Assembly (NCBI GenBank): GCA_022821385.1
Contig: JAJEDR010000062.1
Coordinates: 1 to 64,000 of the forward strand
DNA length: 64,000 nucleotides
Reading direction: 5' to 3'
Origin: Rhodothermales bacterium
Lineage (GTDB): Bacteria; Bacteroidota; Rhodothermia; Rhodothermales; Bin80
The translations under genes and the position numbers were made by a program. Below are positions 9,669-20,850 of this stretch, piece by piece. Numbering within the stretch: position 1 is the stretch's first letter; every line of letters begins with the position of its first letter. Below the pieces are notes generated by a model, which was given only the letters and a program-made list of their open reading frames with translations, did no database searches and was not told where the DNA came from.

Positions 9669-11303
9669 ATGCATGTTCGGGATGCAACGTTTGTGATCGT
9701 TGACCTGGAAACGACAGGAACGCATGCAACGCGCGATCGGATCATTGAGATCGGAGCTGTCAAGGTGCGGTCGGGTGAGGTGGTGGACACAATGGAGACG
9801 CTGGTTGATCCCCAGTGTACTATTTCGCGACACATTACTCGAATTACAGGTATCACTAGCGCGGATGTTTCTGATCAGCCGCTGATAGAAGAAGTACTGC
9901 CGTACTTCCTGGATTTTTTGGGAGATGCAATTTTTGTTGCGCACTACTGCCGGTTTGACTCAAACTTTATTAATGCCGAACTGCAGCGTACGGGCTTGTC
10001 TCCACTCAGCAATCCAACGCTTTGCACGCTGCGTCTGGCACGTCGACTGCTTCGGGGATTACCATCCAAAGGTCTCAGTAGCCTGATCACTTTTTTCGAC
10101 CTTGATCCGGGACCGCGTCATCGTGCTTTGAGTGATGCAATCGCCGCGCAACAAGTACTCACCCGATTACTTTACAGGCTGGAGGAGCAGTACGAAATGA
10201 CTGAAGTAGACGCGCTTCTTGCTTTTCAGTATTCCACGTATAAGGGGGTTCACCCGTATCAGGGACGGCAAGTGCGAATCCGAGAGAAATTATTGCCAGA
10301 ATTGCCGCGTGCATCAGGAGTGTATCGCATGATAGGCCCAGGAGATGAACTGCTATACATTGGCAAAGCTCGTGTGCTTAGCGACCGGGTTCGCAGCTAT
10401 TTTGCAGGAGTGGAGGGACATCCCCCGCATATTCGGAAAATGGTGCAGAAAGTACAAGACATCCAATGGACGGAGACAGCAACAGAGCTTGAAGCACTTC
10501 TTTTGGAATCACGCCTAATCAAAGAGCATGTTCCACCGTTCAACAAGGCGGCACGGAAATATCGTCGACGTTCGTTTTTGCGTCTTGGTACAATTGCGGA
10601 TTCAGACTGGATTACGGTGATTGAACATGTACGCGCAGACGGAGCTCGGCATTACGGGCCTTTTGCCAATCGTCGGGAAGCAGAGCTTTTGGCCGAGGCA
10701 CTCGTGACGTTGTATGGTACCTCACCAGGTTCGTTCAAGAACCCCGAACGGGTTGGTGTAGGATTGGGATCAGCCCGGATCGGTGGTCGTCTGACGGAGG
10801 AGGGGTTTGCGCAGGCGACAGCTTTTCTCCAGGGAGAAAGCAGCGAGGCAGTGACCGCGCTAGAGCAGAGAATGCAGCACGCTGCCAAAAGGCAGGCTTA
10901 TGAGCGAGCAGCCCAGATACGTAACTGGCTGGTCGCGATGAAGACGATTCATTCGCGTCCGCACTTTACTCGCGTTGCGCTGTTAGAGCGGAGCGGTGCT
11001 GTACTATACCGGAATGAGGATAAAATAGAAGTGCATTTTGTTGTTCATGGTTGTCCGACTTTACATCGGGTTTGGCCGTATGACAAAGATGTTTTCAGAG
11101 AAGCACTTGTGGTGTTTCAGGATCAAATGTTTCAACCGCAAGATCGATTAAAAATGCATCAGGTTGATGCAGTCAGTCTCCTGAGCTCCTGGATGTTCAA
11201 GAAGAGGGATCACATACATGTGCTTTTGTGGGCAACGGAGAAGTCTTTGTCAGCGTTTGAGTGTGAGTTGCGGTCGTTGCTTGAAGAAATGCGCACTAAT
11301 TGA
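9669..11303 (+). CDS. DEDDh 3'-5' exonuclease (DnaQ-like) fused to GIY-YIG (UvrC/Cho-like) nuclease domain
   Basis: FVIVDLETTGTHATRDRIIEIGAV (exonuclease), LPRASGVYRMIGPGDELLYIGKARVLSDRVRSYF (GIY-YIG), later UVR-like helical stretch. Confidence 0.88.
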   Translation: MHVRDATFVIVDLETTGTHATRDRIIEIGAVKVRSGEVVDTMETLVDPQCTISRHITRITGITSADVSDQPLIEEVLPYFLDFLGDAIFVAHYCRFDSNFINAELQRTGLSPLSNPTLCTLRLARRLLRGLPSKGLSSLITFFDLDPGPRHRALSDAIAAQQVLTRLLYRLEEQYEMTEVDALLAFQYSTYKGVHPYQGRQVRIREKLLPELPRASGVYRMIGPGDELLYIGKARVLSDRVRSYFAGVEGHPPHIRKMVQKVQDIQWTETATELEALLLESRLIKEHVPPFNKAARKYRRRSFLRLGTIADSDWITVIEHVRADGARHYGPFANRREAELLAEALVTLYGTSPGSFKNPERVGVGLGSARIGGRLTEEGFAQATAFLQGESSEAVTALEQRMQHAAKRQAYERAAQIRNWLVAMKTIHSRPHFTRVALLERSGAVLYRNEDKIEVHFVVHGCPTLHRVWPYDKDVFREALVVFQDQMFQPQDRLKMHQVDAVSLLSSWMFKKRDHIHVLLWATEKSLSAFECELRSLLEEMRTN

Positions 11304-11400
11304 GGGCATTCTGATTTTTTTGGGGAACAGACCGGGTTGTAACTTGGAGTATCTGGCTAGATTTGCCTAAATTCGCACTGGCAGATTTTATTCACAATAA

Positions 11401-11904
11401 ATGCTTGCAGAGACATTTTTTGTTGCGGCTGGCCTGGTGGCGGTGATTGCAGCGTTGGGGATGCTGGTTTCGCGCAGTCCTGTGCGGAGTGCGCTGTGGT
11501 TGATCCTGGTTATGCTGTGCGTAGCCGGACTGTATATGACTTTGAGCGCTGAATTTATTGCTGTTGTTCAGGTATTGGTCTATGCCGGGGCCATTATGGT
11601 TCTGTTCCTGTTTGTCATTATGCTGCTCAATCTGGGAGCGTTACCCAATCTTGAGCGGGTTGATTTCAAGAAGGGGGTTGGATTTGTTTTGGGTACTGTG
11701 ATCTTGGCCCAGTTAGTCTACATCACGGCTACGGCCTCTGACCCACTGGTAAAGGCGTCATTTAATCCTGCGGAAACCGGGTCAGCCCTGAAGATTGCGG
11801 AGGAACTGTTTACGCGCTATGCACTTCCGTTTGAGATCATTGGGATTTTGCTGCTAGTGGCGACTGTCGGAGCAGTTATGCTGGCAAAGCGCACATTCGA
11901 GTGA
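11401..11904 (+). CDS. nuoJ: NADH-quinone oxidoreductase subunit J
   Basis: SPVRSALWLILVMLCVAGLYMTLSAEFIAVVQVLVYAGAIMVLFLFVIMLLNL. Confidence 0.93.
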   Translation: MLAETFFVAAGLVAVIAALGMLVSRSPVRSALWLILVMLCVAGLYMTLSAEFIAVVQVLVYAGAIMVLFLFVIMLLNLGALPNLERVDFKKGVGFVLGTVILAQLVYITATASDPLVKASFNPAETGSALKIAEELFTRYALPFEIIGILLLVATVGAVMLAKRTFE

Positions 11905-11929
11905 TTAACAGCATTCGGTTCATAATTCA

Positions 11930-12235
11930 ATGGAAATTCCGCTTACATGGTATCTGACGCTTAGTGCGGTGCTCTTCTCAATCGGAGTGATGGGGGTACT
12001 TTTTCGAAGTAATCTCATCGTGATACTGATGTCCATTGAGTTGATGCTTAACGCGGTTAATCTCACACTGATTGCCTTCGGTCAGTTTATGGGAGATATA
12101 ACGGGCCAGATACTGGTATTCTTTGTAATTTCGGTGGCTGCCGCTGAGGCTGCCGTAGGTCTGGCGATTGTGATTGCGATCTTCCGTAACAAGCTCACTG
12201 TGGATGTTAACGATATCAAATTATTCAGGCATTGA
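11930..12235 (+). CDS. nuoK: NADH-quinone oxidoreductase subunit K
   Basis: [22 protein letters not shown] and [19 protein letters not shown]. Confidence 0.93.
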   Translation: MEIPLTWYLTLSAVLFSIGVMGVLFRSNLIVILMSIELMLNAVNLTLIAFGQFMGDITGQILVFFVISVAAAEAAVGLAIVIAIFRNKLTVDVNDIKLFRH

Positions 12236-14238
12236 GTCAGTTAATGTCCACTGATCTGATTGTTCGATTCATCATTCTTTTGCCACTCGCTGGAGCGGTA
12301 TTCCTGGGATTGGTCCCTCTGTTTGCGCGTGGTATACGCGCATATAAGGGATTTCTGGGTGCTGTGGGCGTGCTGATGGTTGCGATACCGTTTGGCCTCA
12401 CAGCTTTCCTTTTTGCTCAGGGGGTAGATTCTGCATATGTTGCTGCCCTTTACACATGGCTGGGTGCTGGTGATTTTTCGGTTTCAATTGCCTATCGGAT
12501 CGACGAACTCTCTTTGATCATGACCCTGGTGGTTACGGGGGTGGGAGCGTTGATTCATGTGTATGCGATCGGCTATATGGCGGAGGATCGATCATTCTGG
12601 AAATTCTTTTCCTACCTGAACCTGTTCATATTTATGATGCTCAACCTAGTCCTGGCTGACAATCTGTTAGTCATGTTTCTGGGTTGGGAAGGCGTGGGGT
12701 TGTGCTCCTATCTGCTGATTGGATTCTGGTATGAGGAACGCAAGAACAGTGCGGCAGCGAGTAAGGCCTTTATTGTCAACAGGGTAGGGGATTTTGCATT
12801 CCTGCTGGCTATGTTCATTCTGGTCAAAGAGTTGGGCAGTTTGGATTTTGACGCTGTTCTTGCAGGCGCGGAGGCGATGTCAGAAGGAACCATAGCAACG
12901 GTCGTGCTGCTCCTGTTCGTGGGCGCCACAGGCAAGAGCGCACAGATTCCGTTGTTTATTTGGTTGCCTGATGCAATGGCAGGACCTACGCCGGTATCTG
13001 CTTTGATCCATGCGGCGACTATGGTAACCAGTGGGCTCTATTTACTGGCCCGGCTTTCGTCGCTGGTGCTTATGGCACCGGGCGTGATGATACTGATTGC
13101 CGTAATCGGCGCAGTTACGGCTTTGGTCGCGGCAACGATTGCGCTGACGCAGCGAGATATCAAACGTGTGTTAGCCTATTCGACCGTGTCTCAATTGGGA
13201 TTCATGTTTATGGCGGCCGGTGTAGGAGCATTCTTTGTTGCAATTTTTCACGTGGTCACTCATGCTTTCTTCAAAGCGTGCTTATTTCTAGGCTCTGGCA
13301 GCGTGATACATGGAATGCACCATATGGAGCATGACCTTCGACACAAGGGGTATGAGGGTTCGTTCGATGCACAGGATATGCACTACATGGGAGGGCTGAA
13401 AAAGTATATGCCATTGACCCGTTGGACCTACCTCATAGCGACCCTTGCGATTGCGGGCATACCGCTAAGTGCAGGCTTCTTTTCGAAGGATGAAATTCTG
13501 TTCAAGGCCTTCGAGTACGGGTACGACGGTAATCCTTATGCATGGTTTGTCTGGGGAGTAGGTATTGTTACAGCACTCCTTACTGCGTTCTATATGACTC
13601 GCTCGTATATGCTGACCTTTGAAGGGAAGGCTAGGTGGCCTATGCAGGATCAACTGCATCCGCATGAATCACCGAGATCTATGACATGGCCGCTGATGAT
13701 TCTAGCAGGCCTGTCAGTAATCGGTGGTTTCATTGGCTTACCCAAGGTTGCCAAAGAGCTTGGACTGTCCAATTGGATTCACGATTACCTAGTCGGGCAC
13801 GAAGGTCATCTGGGACCTGTGGCCGAACCTGAGATTCATGCTCATGTGAGCGTCATGGCTGAGATTGCGCTTATTCTGCTTGGCGCCGGTATTGCTGTGG
13901 TTGGGGTTATATGGGCTTGGCGATTTTTTGCCAGATATGAACTTGGCGGTGACCGGGTCATCCAGAGCCGATTCGGTTCCCTCTATCGCTGGTGGCAGTC
14001 CAGCTATTATTGGGACAAGTTTTATGATCGTACGCTCGTACGGCCCGTGATTGGTGGTGCGCAAAAGGCCTTTGCACCTTTTGATCAGCATATTGTAGAC
14101 GGACTGGTCAATGCTGCGGGGCGCGTAGCCATGGTGTTCGGATGGCTGTTTGGAAGGTTACAGACTGGTGTTGTGCAGAATTATGCGCTCGCAATCGTAC
14201 TTGGGACCGTTCTGATCATTGCTCTCTTACTGCTGTAA
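12232..14238 (+). CDS. nuoL: NADH-quinone oxidoreductase subunit L
   Basis: [49 protein letters not shown] starts at TTG 12232; ATG at 12244 is an alternative start. Confidence 0.94.
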   Translation: MSQLMSTDLIVRFIILLPLAGAVFLGLVPLFARGIRAYKGFLGAVGVLMVAIPFGLTAFLFAQGVDSAYVAALYTWLGAGDFSVSIAYRIDELSLIMTLVVTGVGALIHVYAIGYMAEDRSFWKFFSYLNLFIFMMLNLVLADNLLVMFLGWEGVGLCSYLLIGFWYEERKNSAAASKAFIVNRVGDFAFLLAMFILVKELGSLDFDAVLAGAEAMSEGTIATVVLLLFVGATGKSAQIPLFIWLPDAMAGPTPVSALIHAATMVTSGLYLLARLSSLVLMAPGVMILIAVIGAVTALVAATIALTQRDIKRVLAYSTVSQLGFMFMAAGVGAFFVAIFHVVTHAFFKACLFLGSGSVIHGMHHMEHDLRHKGYEGSFDAQDMHYMGGLKKYMPLTRWTYLIATLAIAGIPLSAGFFSKDEILFKAFEYGYDGNPYAWFVWGVGIVTALLTAFYMTRSYMLTFEGKARWPMQDQLHPHESPRSMTWPLMILAGLSVIGGFIGLPKVAKELGLSNWIHDYLVGHEGHLGPVAEPEIHAHVSVMAEIALILLGAGIAVVGVIWAWRFFARYELGGDRVIQSRFGSLYRWWQSSYYWDKFYDRTLVRPVIGGAQKAFAPFDQHIVDGLVNAAGRVAMVFGWLFGRLQTGVVQNYALAIVLGTVLIIALLLL

Positions 14239-14257
14239 CGGGAAAGAGATAAAGGCT

Positions 14258-15877
14258 ATGGAGTTTGCACATATCTTAACGGTCATCATTTTTCTGCCCT
14301 TGATAGGAGCGTTGCTCATGCTCCTCGCACCGACCGACCGGGCAGTGCGGCTGTTTGCCCTGATTGTGACAACGGCAACCTTCCTGCTCTCACTCCCACT
14401 CTGGTTTGGTTTTGAGGTGGCAGCTGCGGCTGAACTTCAGTTCAATGTGATAGATTTTCCATTGATTTCTGAAACCCTTGATGTTCGCTACCTGGTGGGA
14501 GTTGATGGGTTCAGTCTGCTTCTTGTACTTCTAACGACATTTCTCGGACCTATTGTGGTGTTATGCTCCTGGACGTACATCAAGGAAAGCTCGAAAGGAT
14601 ATTACATCCTATTGCTTGTTCTCCAGACGGGCATGACAGGTGTGTTCTGCGCCTTTGACGTTCTCCTATTTTACATTTTTTTCGAGTTAACCTTGATCCC
14701 GATGTACTTTCTGATTGGGATCTGGGGAGGAGAGCGCCGCATCTATGCGGCGATCAAGTTCGTGATCTATACGATGGTTGGCTCACTTCTGATGCTCGTC
14801 GCGATTTTGTATCTGGGATATGCGGCAGGCAATGCCGTAAACGATGGCGTGTTTACCACGAATTATTTCAAGCTTCTATCGTTTGACGTGCCGCTCGGGA
14901 TGCAATCCTGGTTGTTTGTTCTGTTTGCGTTCGCATTTGCAATCAAAGTTCCAGTTTTTCCCTTTCACACATGGTTGCCGGATGCTCATGTTCAGGCACC
15001 GACAGGCGGCTCAGTTATTTTGGCTGGCGTCCTGCTAAAAATGGGTACTTATGGGCTGGTGCGATTCTGTCTGCCCTTTTTTCCCAGCGCATCTGCGTCG
15101 CACACCACACTCATTGGTATTTTGGCGGTTATTGGTATTGTGTATGGTGCACTGGTATCGCGCGCACAAAATGATGCCAAAAAGCTGGTTGCCTATTCAA
15201 GTGTCAGTCATCTGGGATTTGTGGTACTGGGTATTTTTGCAGTAACACTTGAGAGTATCCAGGGCGCCATGATCCAGATGATTAATCATGGTATTTCTAC
15301 CGGAGCGTTGTTTCTCATTGTCGGGATGCTGTACGAGCGACGACACACACGTTTGATGGCCGATTATGGTGGCATTGCCAAATCAGTCCCCGTGCTCACT
15401 TTCTTTATGGTTTTGACTGCTCTTGCCAGTGCAGGGCTTCCAGGACTTAATGGGTTCGTGGGGGAGTTCCTGATTCTGGTTGGAGCATTCGGCAGCGACG
15501 CTCCCGGCATGCAGGTATTGACGGTGGTCGCAACCCTTGGAGTGATCCTCGCGGCAGTTTACCTGCTTTGGATGCTTAGTCGTATGTTTTTCGGACCCTT
15601 ATCGACCGAGGCAAACCGTAAGATGTCGGATCTGAACGTTCGGGAGCTCGTCATATTGGTCCCGATGGCATTACTGATGGTTCTCCTTGGCCTCATGCCG
15701 CAACCCTTCTTAAAGGTAAGCGAGCCGGCAGCGGCGCGTCTATTGGAAGTGGTGGAGCAGAAACGTGCCTACGCCGAAATAGATGACCCTATGCTACAGC
15801 GCAGGCTTGAAATAATGGAGAGAACATCTCCGTCCTCCTCAACCCCGTCGGCAGATGAATCGCTGCCTCAACCATAG
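14258..15877 (+). CDS. nuoM: NADH-quinone oxidoreductase subunit M
   Basis: FFELTLIPMYFLIGIWGGERRIYAAIKFVIYTM, HTWLPDAHVQAPTGGSVILAGVLLKMGTYGL. Confidence 0.94.
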   Translation: MEFAHILTVIIFLPLIGALLMLLAPTDRAVRLFALIVTTATFLLSLPLWFGFEVAAAAELQFNVIDFPLISETLDVRYLVGVDGFSLLLVLLTTFLGPIVVLCSWTYIKESSKGYYILLLVLQTGMTGVFCAFDVLLFYIFFELTLIPMYFLIGIWGGERRIYAAIKFVIYTMVGSLLMLVAILYLGYAAGNAVNDGVFTTNYFKLLSFDVPLGMQSWLFVLFAFAFAIKVPVFPFHTWLPDAHVQAPTGGSVILAGVLLKMGTYGLVRFCLPFFPSASASHTTLIGILAVIGIVYGALVSRAQNDAKKLVAYSSVSHLGFVVLGIFAVTLESIQGAMIQMINHGISTGALFLIVGMLYERRHTRLMADYGGIAKSVPVLTFFMVLTALASAGLPGLNGFVGEFLILVGAFGSDAPGMQVLTVVATLGVILAAVYLLWMLSRMFFGPLSTEANRKMSDLNVRELVILVPMALLMVLLGLMPQPFLKVSEPAAARLLEVVEQKRAYAEIDDPMLQRRLEIMERTSPSSSTPSADESLPQP

Positions 15878-15893
15878 CCAACTCAGTTTTTCA

Positions 15894-17432
15894 ATGGCCG
15901 CTTCACGCGTATCCTGTTTATTGTTCGCACTAATTCTTGTTGGTGGTGCCTCTCACGCTCTGGCTCAGGAGGCAGACCATAACACTGAACCTCTCATTGA
16001 AGCTGACGGAGTTGATTCAGGCGAGGGTTTAACTGATCCGGCAGAAGGGCAGGAAGCTGCTGGCGCACACGGCGATGAGGGAGATCATGGGGATGGGCAC
16101 GCAAAGGTGATCCCTCCACTCTGGCTGGTTGCCCCATTCATCATCTTACTTCTGATGATTGCCACAGGGCCGCTGTTCTACGTACATCACTGGCATAAAC
16201 ACTACCCCAAGTATGCAGTGGGCCTGGGTATGTTCGTGACCGTGTATTATCTGTTCGTACTGCATGACGGGATTTCGATGCTTCATGCGCTCCAGGAATA
16301 TCTCTCCTTCATTGCCTTGGTGGCCTCTTTGTTTATTGCCGCGAGTGGAATCTTCCTAAAGGTGAATGCTCGAGGTACCCCGTTGGCGAATATTTCACTC
16401 CTCTCCGTAGGGGCGGTAATTGCAAATTTAATTGCAACAACCGGTGCAGCGATGCTGTTTATCCGGCCATATATGCGGCTCAACAAGGGACGCTTGAAAG
16501 CTTACCATATTGTCTTCTTTATTTTCATTGTGGCTAATGTAGGCGGGGCGCTGACTCCGATTGGGGACCCGCCCTTGTTTCTAGGCTTCCTGCGTGGTGT
16601 TCCGTTTTTCTGGACAGCGGCGCACGTCTGGTATATCTGGATTCCGACCATGCTTGCATTGCTGGCCATTTTTTATGTCATTGACAGCCGCAACAAAGCG
16701 CAATCCACGACTGATATTTCCTCTGGAAAAACAATTGAGTTGCAGGGCACACGCAGTTTCATCTTTGTTGTGGTCATTGTGTTATCGGTGTTCATCGATC
16801 CGAATGTGATCAGTGCATTAAAAGGTACTCCATTGGATTTGGTGGGCACCTATCATCTTCCATTTGGGATTCGTGAGATCATCATGTTCTCAATGTGTGC
16901 AATTGCCTTCAAGTTCTGCGATAAGGAAGCACTCACAAAGAATGAGTTTACTTTTGAGCCCATTCGGGAGGTTGGCTGGTTGTTTTTAGGCATTTTTGCC
17001 TGTATGGTGCCGGCACTGGCGTTGATCTCGCATTACGCCCAAAGCAATGCTGATGCGTTGACTGCTACCACGTTCTATTGGGGGACGGGTACACTTTCGG
17101 CAATCCTAGATAATGCGCCCACATATCTAAACTTCCTGGCTGCCGCAATGGGTAAGTTCGGACAGGATGTGAATGTAGCGACGGAAGTGCAGGCGTTCGC
17201 AAACAGCATTGATTCCATGCTGTATCTGCAGGCAATTTCGGTGGCTGCAGTATTCTTTGGTGCAATGACTTACATCGGCAACGCACCAAACTTTATGGTC
17301 AAGGCCATTGCAGAATCGAATAATGTGGATGCACCTTCCTTTGTCGGATACCTGGTCAAGTATGGACTGACCATTTTGCTGCCGGTCTATGCGCTTGTAT
17401 GGCTGGTTTTCTATAGCGGTTGGATATTGTAG
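15894..17432 (+). CDS. nhaD: NhaD-type Na+/H+ antiporter
   Basis: NVGGALTPIGDPPLFLGFLRGVPFFW and GTLSAILDNAPTYLNF motifs of the ion transporter superfamily; sits between nuoM and nuoN. Confidence 0.85.
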   Translation: MAASRVSCLLFALILVGGASHALAQEADHNTEPLIEADGVDSGEGLTDPAEGQEAAGAHGDEGDHGDGHAKVIPPLWLVAPFIILLLMIATGPLFYVHHWHKHYPKYAVGLGMFVTVYYLFVLHDGISMLHALQEYLSFIALVASLFIAASGIFLKVNARGTPLANISLLSVGAVIANLIATTGAAMLFIRPYMRLNKGRLKAYHIVFFIFIVANVGGALTPIGDPPLFLGFLRGVPFFWTAAHVWYIWIPTMLALLAIFYVIDSRNKAQSTTDISSGKTIELQGTRSFIFVVVIVLSVFIDPNVISALKGTPLDLVGTYHLPFGIREIIMFSMCAIAFKFCDKEALTKNEFTFEPIREVGWLFLGIFACMVPALALISHYAQSNADALTATTFYWGTGTLSAILDNAPTYLNFLAAAMGKFGQDVNVATEVQAFANSIDSMLYLQAISVAAVFFGAMTYIGNAPNFMVKAIAESNNVDAPSFVGYLVKYGLTILLPVYALVWLVFYSGWIL

Positions 17433-17440
17433 GTGAACGA

Positions 17441-17734
17441 ATGAAGCGTAAGCCTTTAGATCGGGATGCAATTGATCTGGCACTGCGGTCACTTCCAGGC
17501 TGGGAGCATAGCGACGATCGCCTGGTGAAAACCTTCGTTTTGGGGGATTTTCGTGAGGCAGTGGCTTTCATCGTGCGTATCGGATTCTGTGCAGAATCCT
17601 TGAACCATCACCCCGAACTGTACAATGTTTATAACCGTGTCAGGGTCGAGATAACTACTCATGATGCGGGGAACAAGGTCACCACTATGGATATGGTATT
17701 GGCGCGAAACATTGACGAGGTGGTCAGCAAGTAG
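17441..17734 (+). CDS. Pterin-4-alpha-carbinolamine dehydratase
   Basis: LPGWEHSDDRLVKTFVLGDFREAVAFIVRIGFCAESLNHHPELYNVYNRVRVEITTHDAGNKVTTMDMVLA, PCD signature. Confidence 0.9.
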   Translation: MKRKPLDRDAIDLALRSLPGWEHSDDRLVKTFVLGDFREAVAFIVRIGFCAESLNHHPELYNVYNRVRVEITTHDAGNKVTTMDMVLARNIDEVVSK

Positions 17735-17742
17735 TCTTATTA

Positions 17743-19242
17743 ATGGAGCTAACAACTGCATTTGATACTATTCTCTCGGATTTAGTCGGGGGTGCTTCAA
17801 TCCTTTGGCTGGCGCTTGCTGGTGTCGTGCTGATTGTTTGGGACATTTTTCGCAGCAATGCACCGATTCTGCCTTGGCTGGCTGGTCTGGCAGTGGCAGT
17901 GGCTGCGGCAGTAGAAATATTCCGGCTTGGGGATCCTTCTTCGACTGTGTTTTTCTCACTCATCCGGACTGGGGGGCCAGCTTCATTTGTGAACCTGGTC
18001 ATTCTGATCAGTGCGCTCTGTTCAATTATGCTGTCCGTACCCTATCTCGCGCGCATCAAGCACGGTTATGGAGAGGTCTACGCGCTCATACTGTTTGCCA
18101 CAAGCGGAATGGTCATGTTGGGGACGGCCAACAACATGGTTACTGTTTTTGTTGGCCTTGAGACTATGTCGATTGCACTCTACATACTAACCGGACTTGT
18201 TCGAAGCGATGAGGGGGCTATGGAGAGCGCACTTAAGTACTTCCTATTAGGTGCTTTCTCAACCGGTTTCTTTCTGTACGGCATCGCATTAATGTATGGT
18301 GCCACTGGAACCATGTACTTCACAGAAATGGCGTCGGGGTATACAGGCAGCGAGTTACAGCCGCTGTTTTGGGTTGGCGTTGCCTTGTTTCTAGTCGGGT
18401 TCCTGTTTAAGGTTGCGGCGGTGCCATTTCATATGTGGACTCCCGATGTTTACCAAGGTGCCCCCACCACGTTGACTGGCTTTATGGCCACCGCGTCAAA
18501 AACAGCGGCTTTTGCGGCTCTGGTGTTGGTGCTTTATCACGGCATAGGGACCTTGGCGCCCGGTGATGGAGAATGGCAGTTGGCATTAGCACTAGTTGCC
18601 CTGGTTACGGTGGTGATGGGCAATATACTCGCGCTTAATCAGGACAACGTAAAAAGGATGCTGGCCTACTCATCCATTGCTCATGCGGGTTACGTACTGA
18701 TTGGGCTCGCAGCAGGTACGAGCGAAGCTTACGCAGGTGCGGTCTATTATCTGTTGATCTACGCTCTGATGAACATTGGTGCATTTGGTGTGATTGCACT
18801 ACTGGAATGGGATGGCAAAGAGGGGCGGGTACAGACGATTGACTCGCTGTCGGGCATTGGTTTTAAGAAACCGCTACTGGGAGTAACGATGGGGGTCTTT
18901 ATGTTTAGTCTGATGGGTTTTCCTCCTCTGGGAGGGTTTTTTGGCAAGCTTGCTGTATTTGCTCCTGCCGTCAATGCCGGGCTTACCTGGTTAGCTATAG
19001 TCGGTGTACTTGCGAGCGTGTTCTCGGGGTATTATTATCTGCGTGTACTGTACGTTTTCTGGATGAAATCCCCTAACGCAGCTGATCCGGCTGCCCGGTC
19101 GGCGGACTTTCCTGTACCTCGAACCTCTTCGATAGTGATAGTGGGGTGTGCGGCCCTGTTACTGGTAATTGGTTTGATCCCGGGGTTACGAGACCTAACC
19201 CTTTCCTTTTTTGCTCAGGGAGGACTTGCAGCCCTGCCGTAG
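17743..19242 (+). CDS. nuoN: NADH-quinone oxidoreductase subunit N
   Basis: VPFHMWTPDVYQGAPTTLTGFMATASKTAAF and KRMLAYSSIAHAGYVLIG. Confidence 0.94.
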   Translation: MELTTAFDTILSDLVGGASILWLALAGVVLIVWDIFRSNAPILPWLAGLAVAVAAAVEIFRLGDPSSTVFFSLIRTGGPASFVNLVILISALCSIMLSVPYLARIKHGYGEVYALILFATSGMVMLGTANNMVTVFVGLETMSIALYILTGLVRSDEGAMESALKYFLLGAFSTGFFLYGIALMYGATGTMYFTEMASGYTGSELQPLFWVGVALFLVGFLFKVAAVPFHMWTPDVYQGAPTTLTGFMATASKTAAFAALVLVLYHGIGTLAPGDGEWQLALALVALVTVVMGNILALNQDNVKRMLAYSSIAHAGYVLIGLAAGTSEAYAGAVYYLLIYALMNIGAFGVIALLEWDGKEGRVQTIDSLSGIGFKKPLLGVTMGVFMFSLMGFPPLGGFFGKLAVFAPAVNAGLTWLAIVGVLASVFSGYYYLRVLYVFWMKSPNAADPAARSADFPVPRTSSIVIVGCAALLLVIGLIPGLRDLTLSFFAQGGLAALP

Positions 19243-19253
19243 TATTCTCTTGG

Positions 19254-19787
19254 ATGCGTTCTTTGATCACGGACCTACTGCCGCATGCTCCCAAGATGGG
19301 GCTGTATGTTGCTCCTGACGTGCCGGAAAAGAAGGTGAGGGGAGCAGTTCGGGATTACGCAAAAGGTGTGCACTCAGAAGATGTGATTGCGCTCTACGAC
19401 GGTACACTGCTCGGCAATGGCAGGGACGGTGCGATTTTCCTGGATGATCGTCTGATCTTTCAGAACTCAGACTTTGAACCTGCTCAGACTGTGCATTACC
19501 GCGATCTGGTAAATCTGGTTACCAAGCGTTCCAGGCTTCGTGGGACTTTCATTGAGATGGAAGTCAACAGGGGACGGGCAACCTTCTCGGCAAAGCTGGA
19601 TCTTTCAAGAAATCCAGGCAGTCTCGAGTACATTGAGCGGTTACTCCAAAATGTCATGCTCATACCAGAGCAATCCACTCCCGGTGAGACTGATTGGAAT
19701 ACAGTATCTCGGGTTCTGGAGGAATTGCGCTCAAGTGGAAAGCTTACAGAGGCGGATTTTCACAAACTCATGAATTGCCGTCCATAA
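19254..19787 (+). CDS. Hypothetical protein
   Basis: Complete ORF with RVLEELRSSGKLTEADFHKLM tail. Overall layout suggests a PH-like domain, not assigned. Confidence 0.6.
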   Translation: MRSLITDLLPHAPKMGLYVAPDVPEKKVRGAVRDYAKGVHSEDVIALYDGTLLGNGRDGAIFLDDRLIFQNSDFEPAQTVHYRDLVNLVTKRSRLRGTFIEMEVNRGRATFSAKLDLSRNPGSLEYIERLLQNVMLIPEQSTPGETDWNTVSRVLEELRSSGKLTEADFHKLMNCRP

Positions 19788-19864
19788 CTTGCTCAACTGG
19801 TGGGGATTCCTGAACAAATTGAATTATTCGTGGTATCTCTCCGCCAGTTTATTCATATCAAAAA

Positions 19865-20479
19865 ATGGCCTTCAAACTACCCAATCTTCCGTACGCACAT
19901 GATGCGTTGGAGCCCTATATCGATGCGCGCACCATGGAGATTCACCATGGCAAGCATCATCAGGCGTACACTAATAATCTGAACAACGCCCTGGGGGGAC
20001 ATGAGAACCTACAGGGACAGTCTATTGAAGCATTACTGCGTGGCATAGGTGAGGTGCCCGAAGCCATTCAGGGTGCTGTTCGCAACAATGGGGGTGGCTA
20101 TGCTAATCACAACCTTTTTTGGACGGTGCTTAGCCCAGCCGGCGGTGGTTCTCCAACCGGAGCGTTAGCCGCAGAGATAGACAATGCATTTGGATCATTT
20201 GATGATTTTAAGGCCAAGTTCTCCGCGGCTGCAGGTACGAGATTTGGTAGTGGATGGGCTTGGCTCGTCGTTGACAGTAATGCTACGCTTCAGGTATATT
20301 CCACAGCCAACCAGGACAGCCCGTACATGGAAGGCCATACGCCCATCCTCGGGTTGGATGTTTGGGAGCATGCGTACTACCTCAATTACCAGAATCGTCG
20401 CCCCGACTATGTTGCCGCGTTTTGGCATGTGGTCGATTGGGATCAAGTTGCTGCGAATCACGCTGCTGCAACAGGCTGA
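19865..20479 (+). CDS. sodA: Superoxide dismutase (Fe/Mn)
   Basis: [36 protein letters not shown] and [20 protein letters not shown]. Confidence 0.95.
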   Translation: MAFKLPNLPYAHDALEPYIDARTMEIHHGKHHQAYTNNLNNALGGHENLQGQSIEALLRGIGEVPEAIQGAVRNNGGGYANHNLFWTVLSPAGGGSPTGALAAEIDNAFGSFDDFKAKFSAAAGTRFGSGWAWLVVDSNATLQVYSTANQDSPYMEGHTPILGLDVWEHAYYLNYQNRRPDYVAAFWHVVDWDQVAANHAAATG

Positions 20480-20546
20480 TTGTCCGGGTGGTGTAATTGC
20501 CCGCTGACATAGCCCAGGAGTCATATTAGTATCGTGGGAGAGGTAT

Positions 20547-20850
20547 TTGATTTTATCCCCGGCGGTCTTGTATTCGTGTGTGAGGAATGGGATAGCCTTC
20601 TGCAGTTACTGTCCAGAGGGACACAGATTGGGAAGTTCGGGGATTTACTCTCCATTTGTACTGCGTGAGACTCACGATTTGCAGTTCACACTCGGGCACA
20701 TTCCGATTGCTGATATCCAGTTTGATCCCAATAATCGGGATGATATTCCGGCAGTATTGATGGGCTAGAGGCACCGTGGCCCGACGAGAACATTCGGAGA
20801 AGAGCCGTTGAGGTTCTCAAGAGGTGTGTGCGGCCTGAGGTTCGTCCTCC
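20547..20850 (+). pseudogene. Degenerate IS transposase N-terminal remnant, possibly ISNCY-like (copy A)
   Basis: LQFTLGHIPIADIQFDPNNRDDIPAVLMG followed after a frameshift by GLEAPWPDENIRRRAVEVLKR. The same reading with a frameshift at the same place occurs in copy B. Confidence 0.4.

Noticed and set aside
8768-9703. 311-aa plus-strand ORF
   Set aside because: Antisense to mdh, whose product is unambiguous; no recognisable domains in the antisense translation.
17441-17734. PCD gene in the complex I cluster as a novel respiratory subunit
   Set aside because: The same gene neighbourhood is, to my knowledge, already described for Rhodothermus marinus; kept only as a lineage-linked observation.
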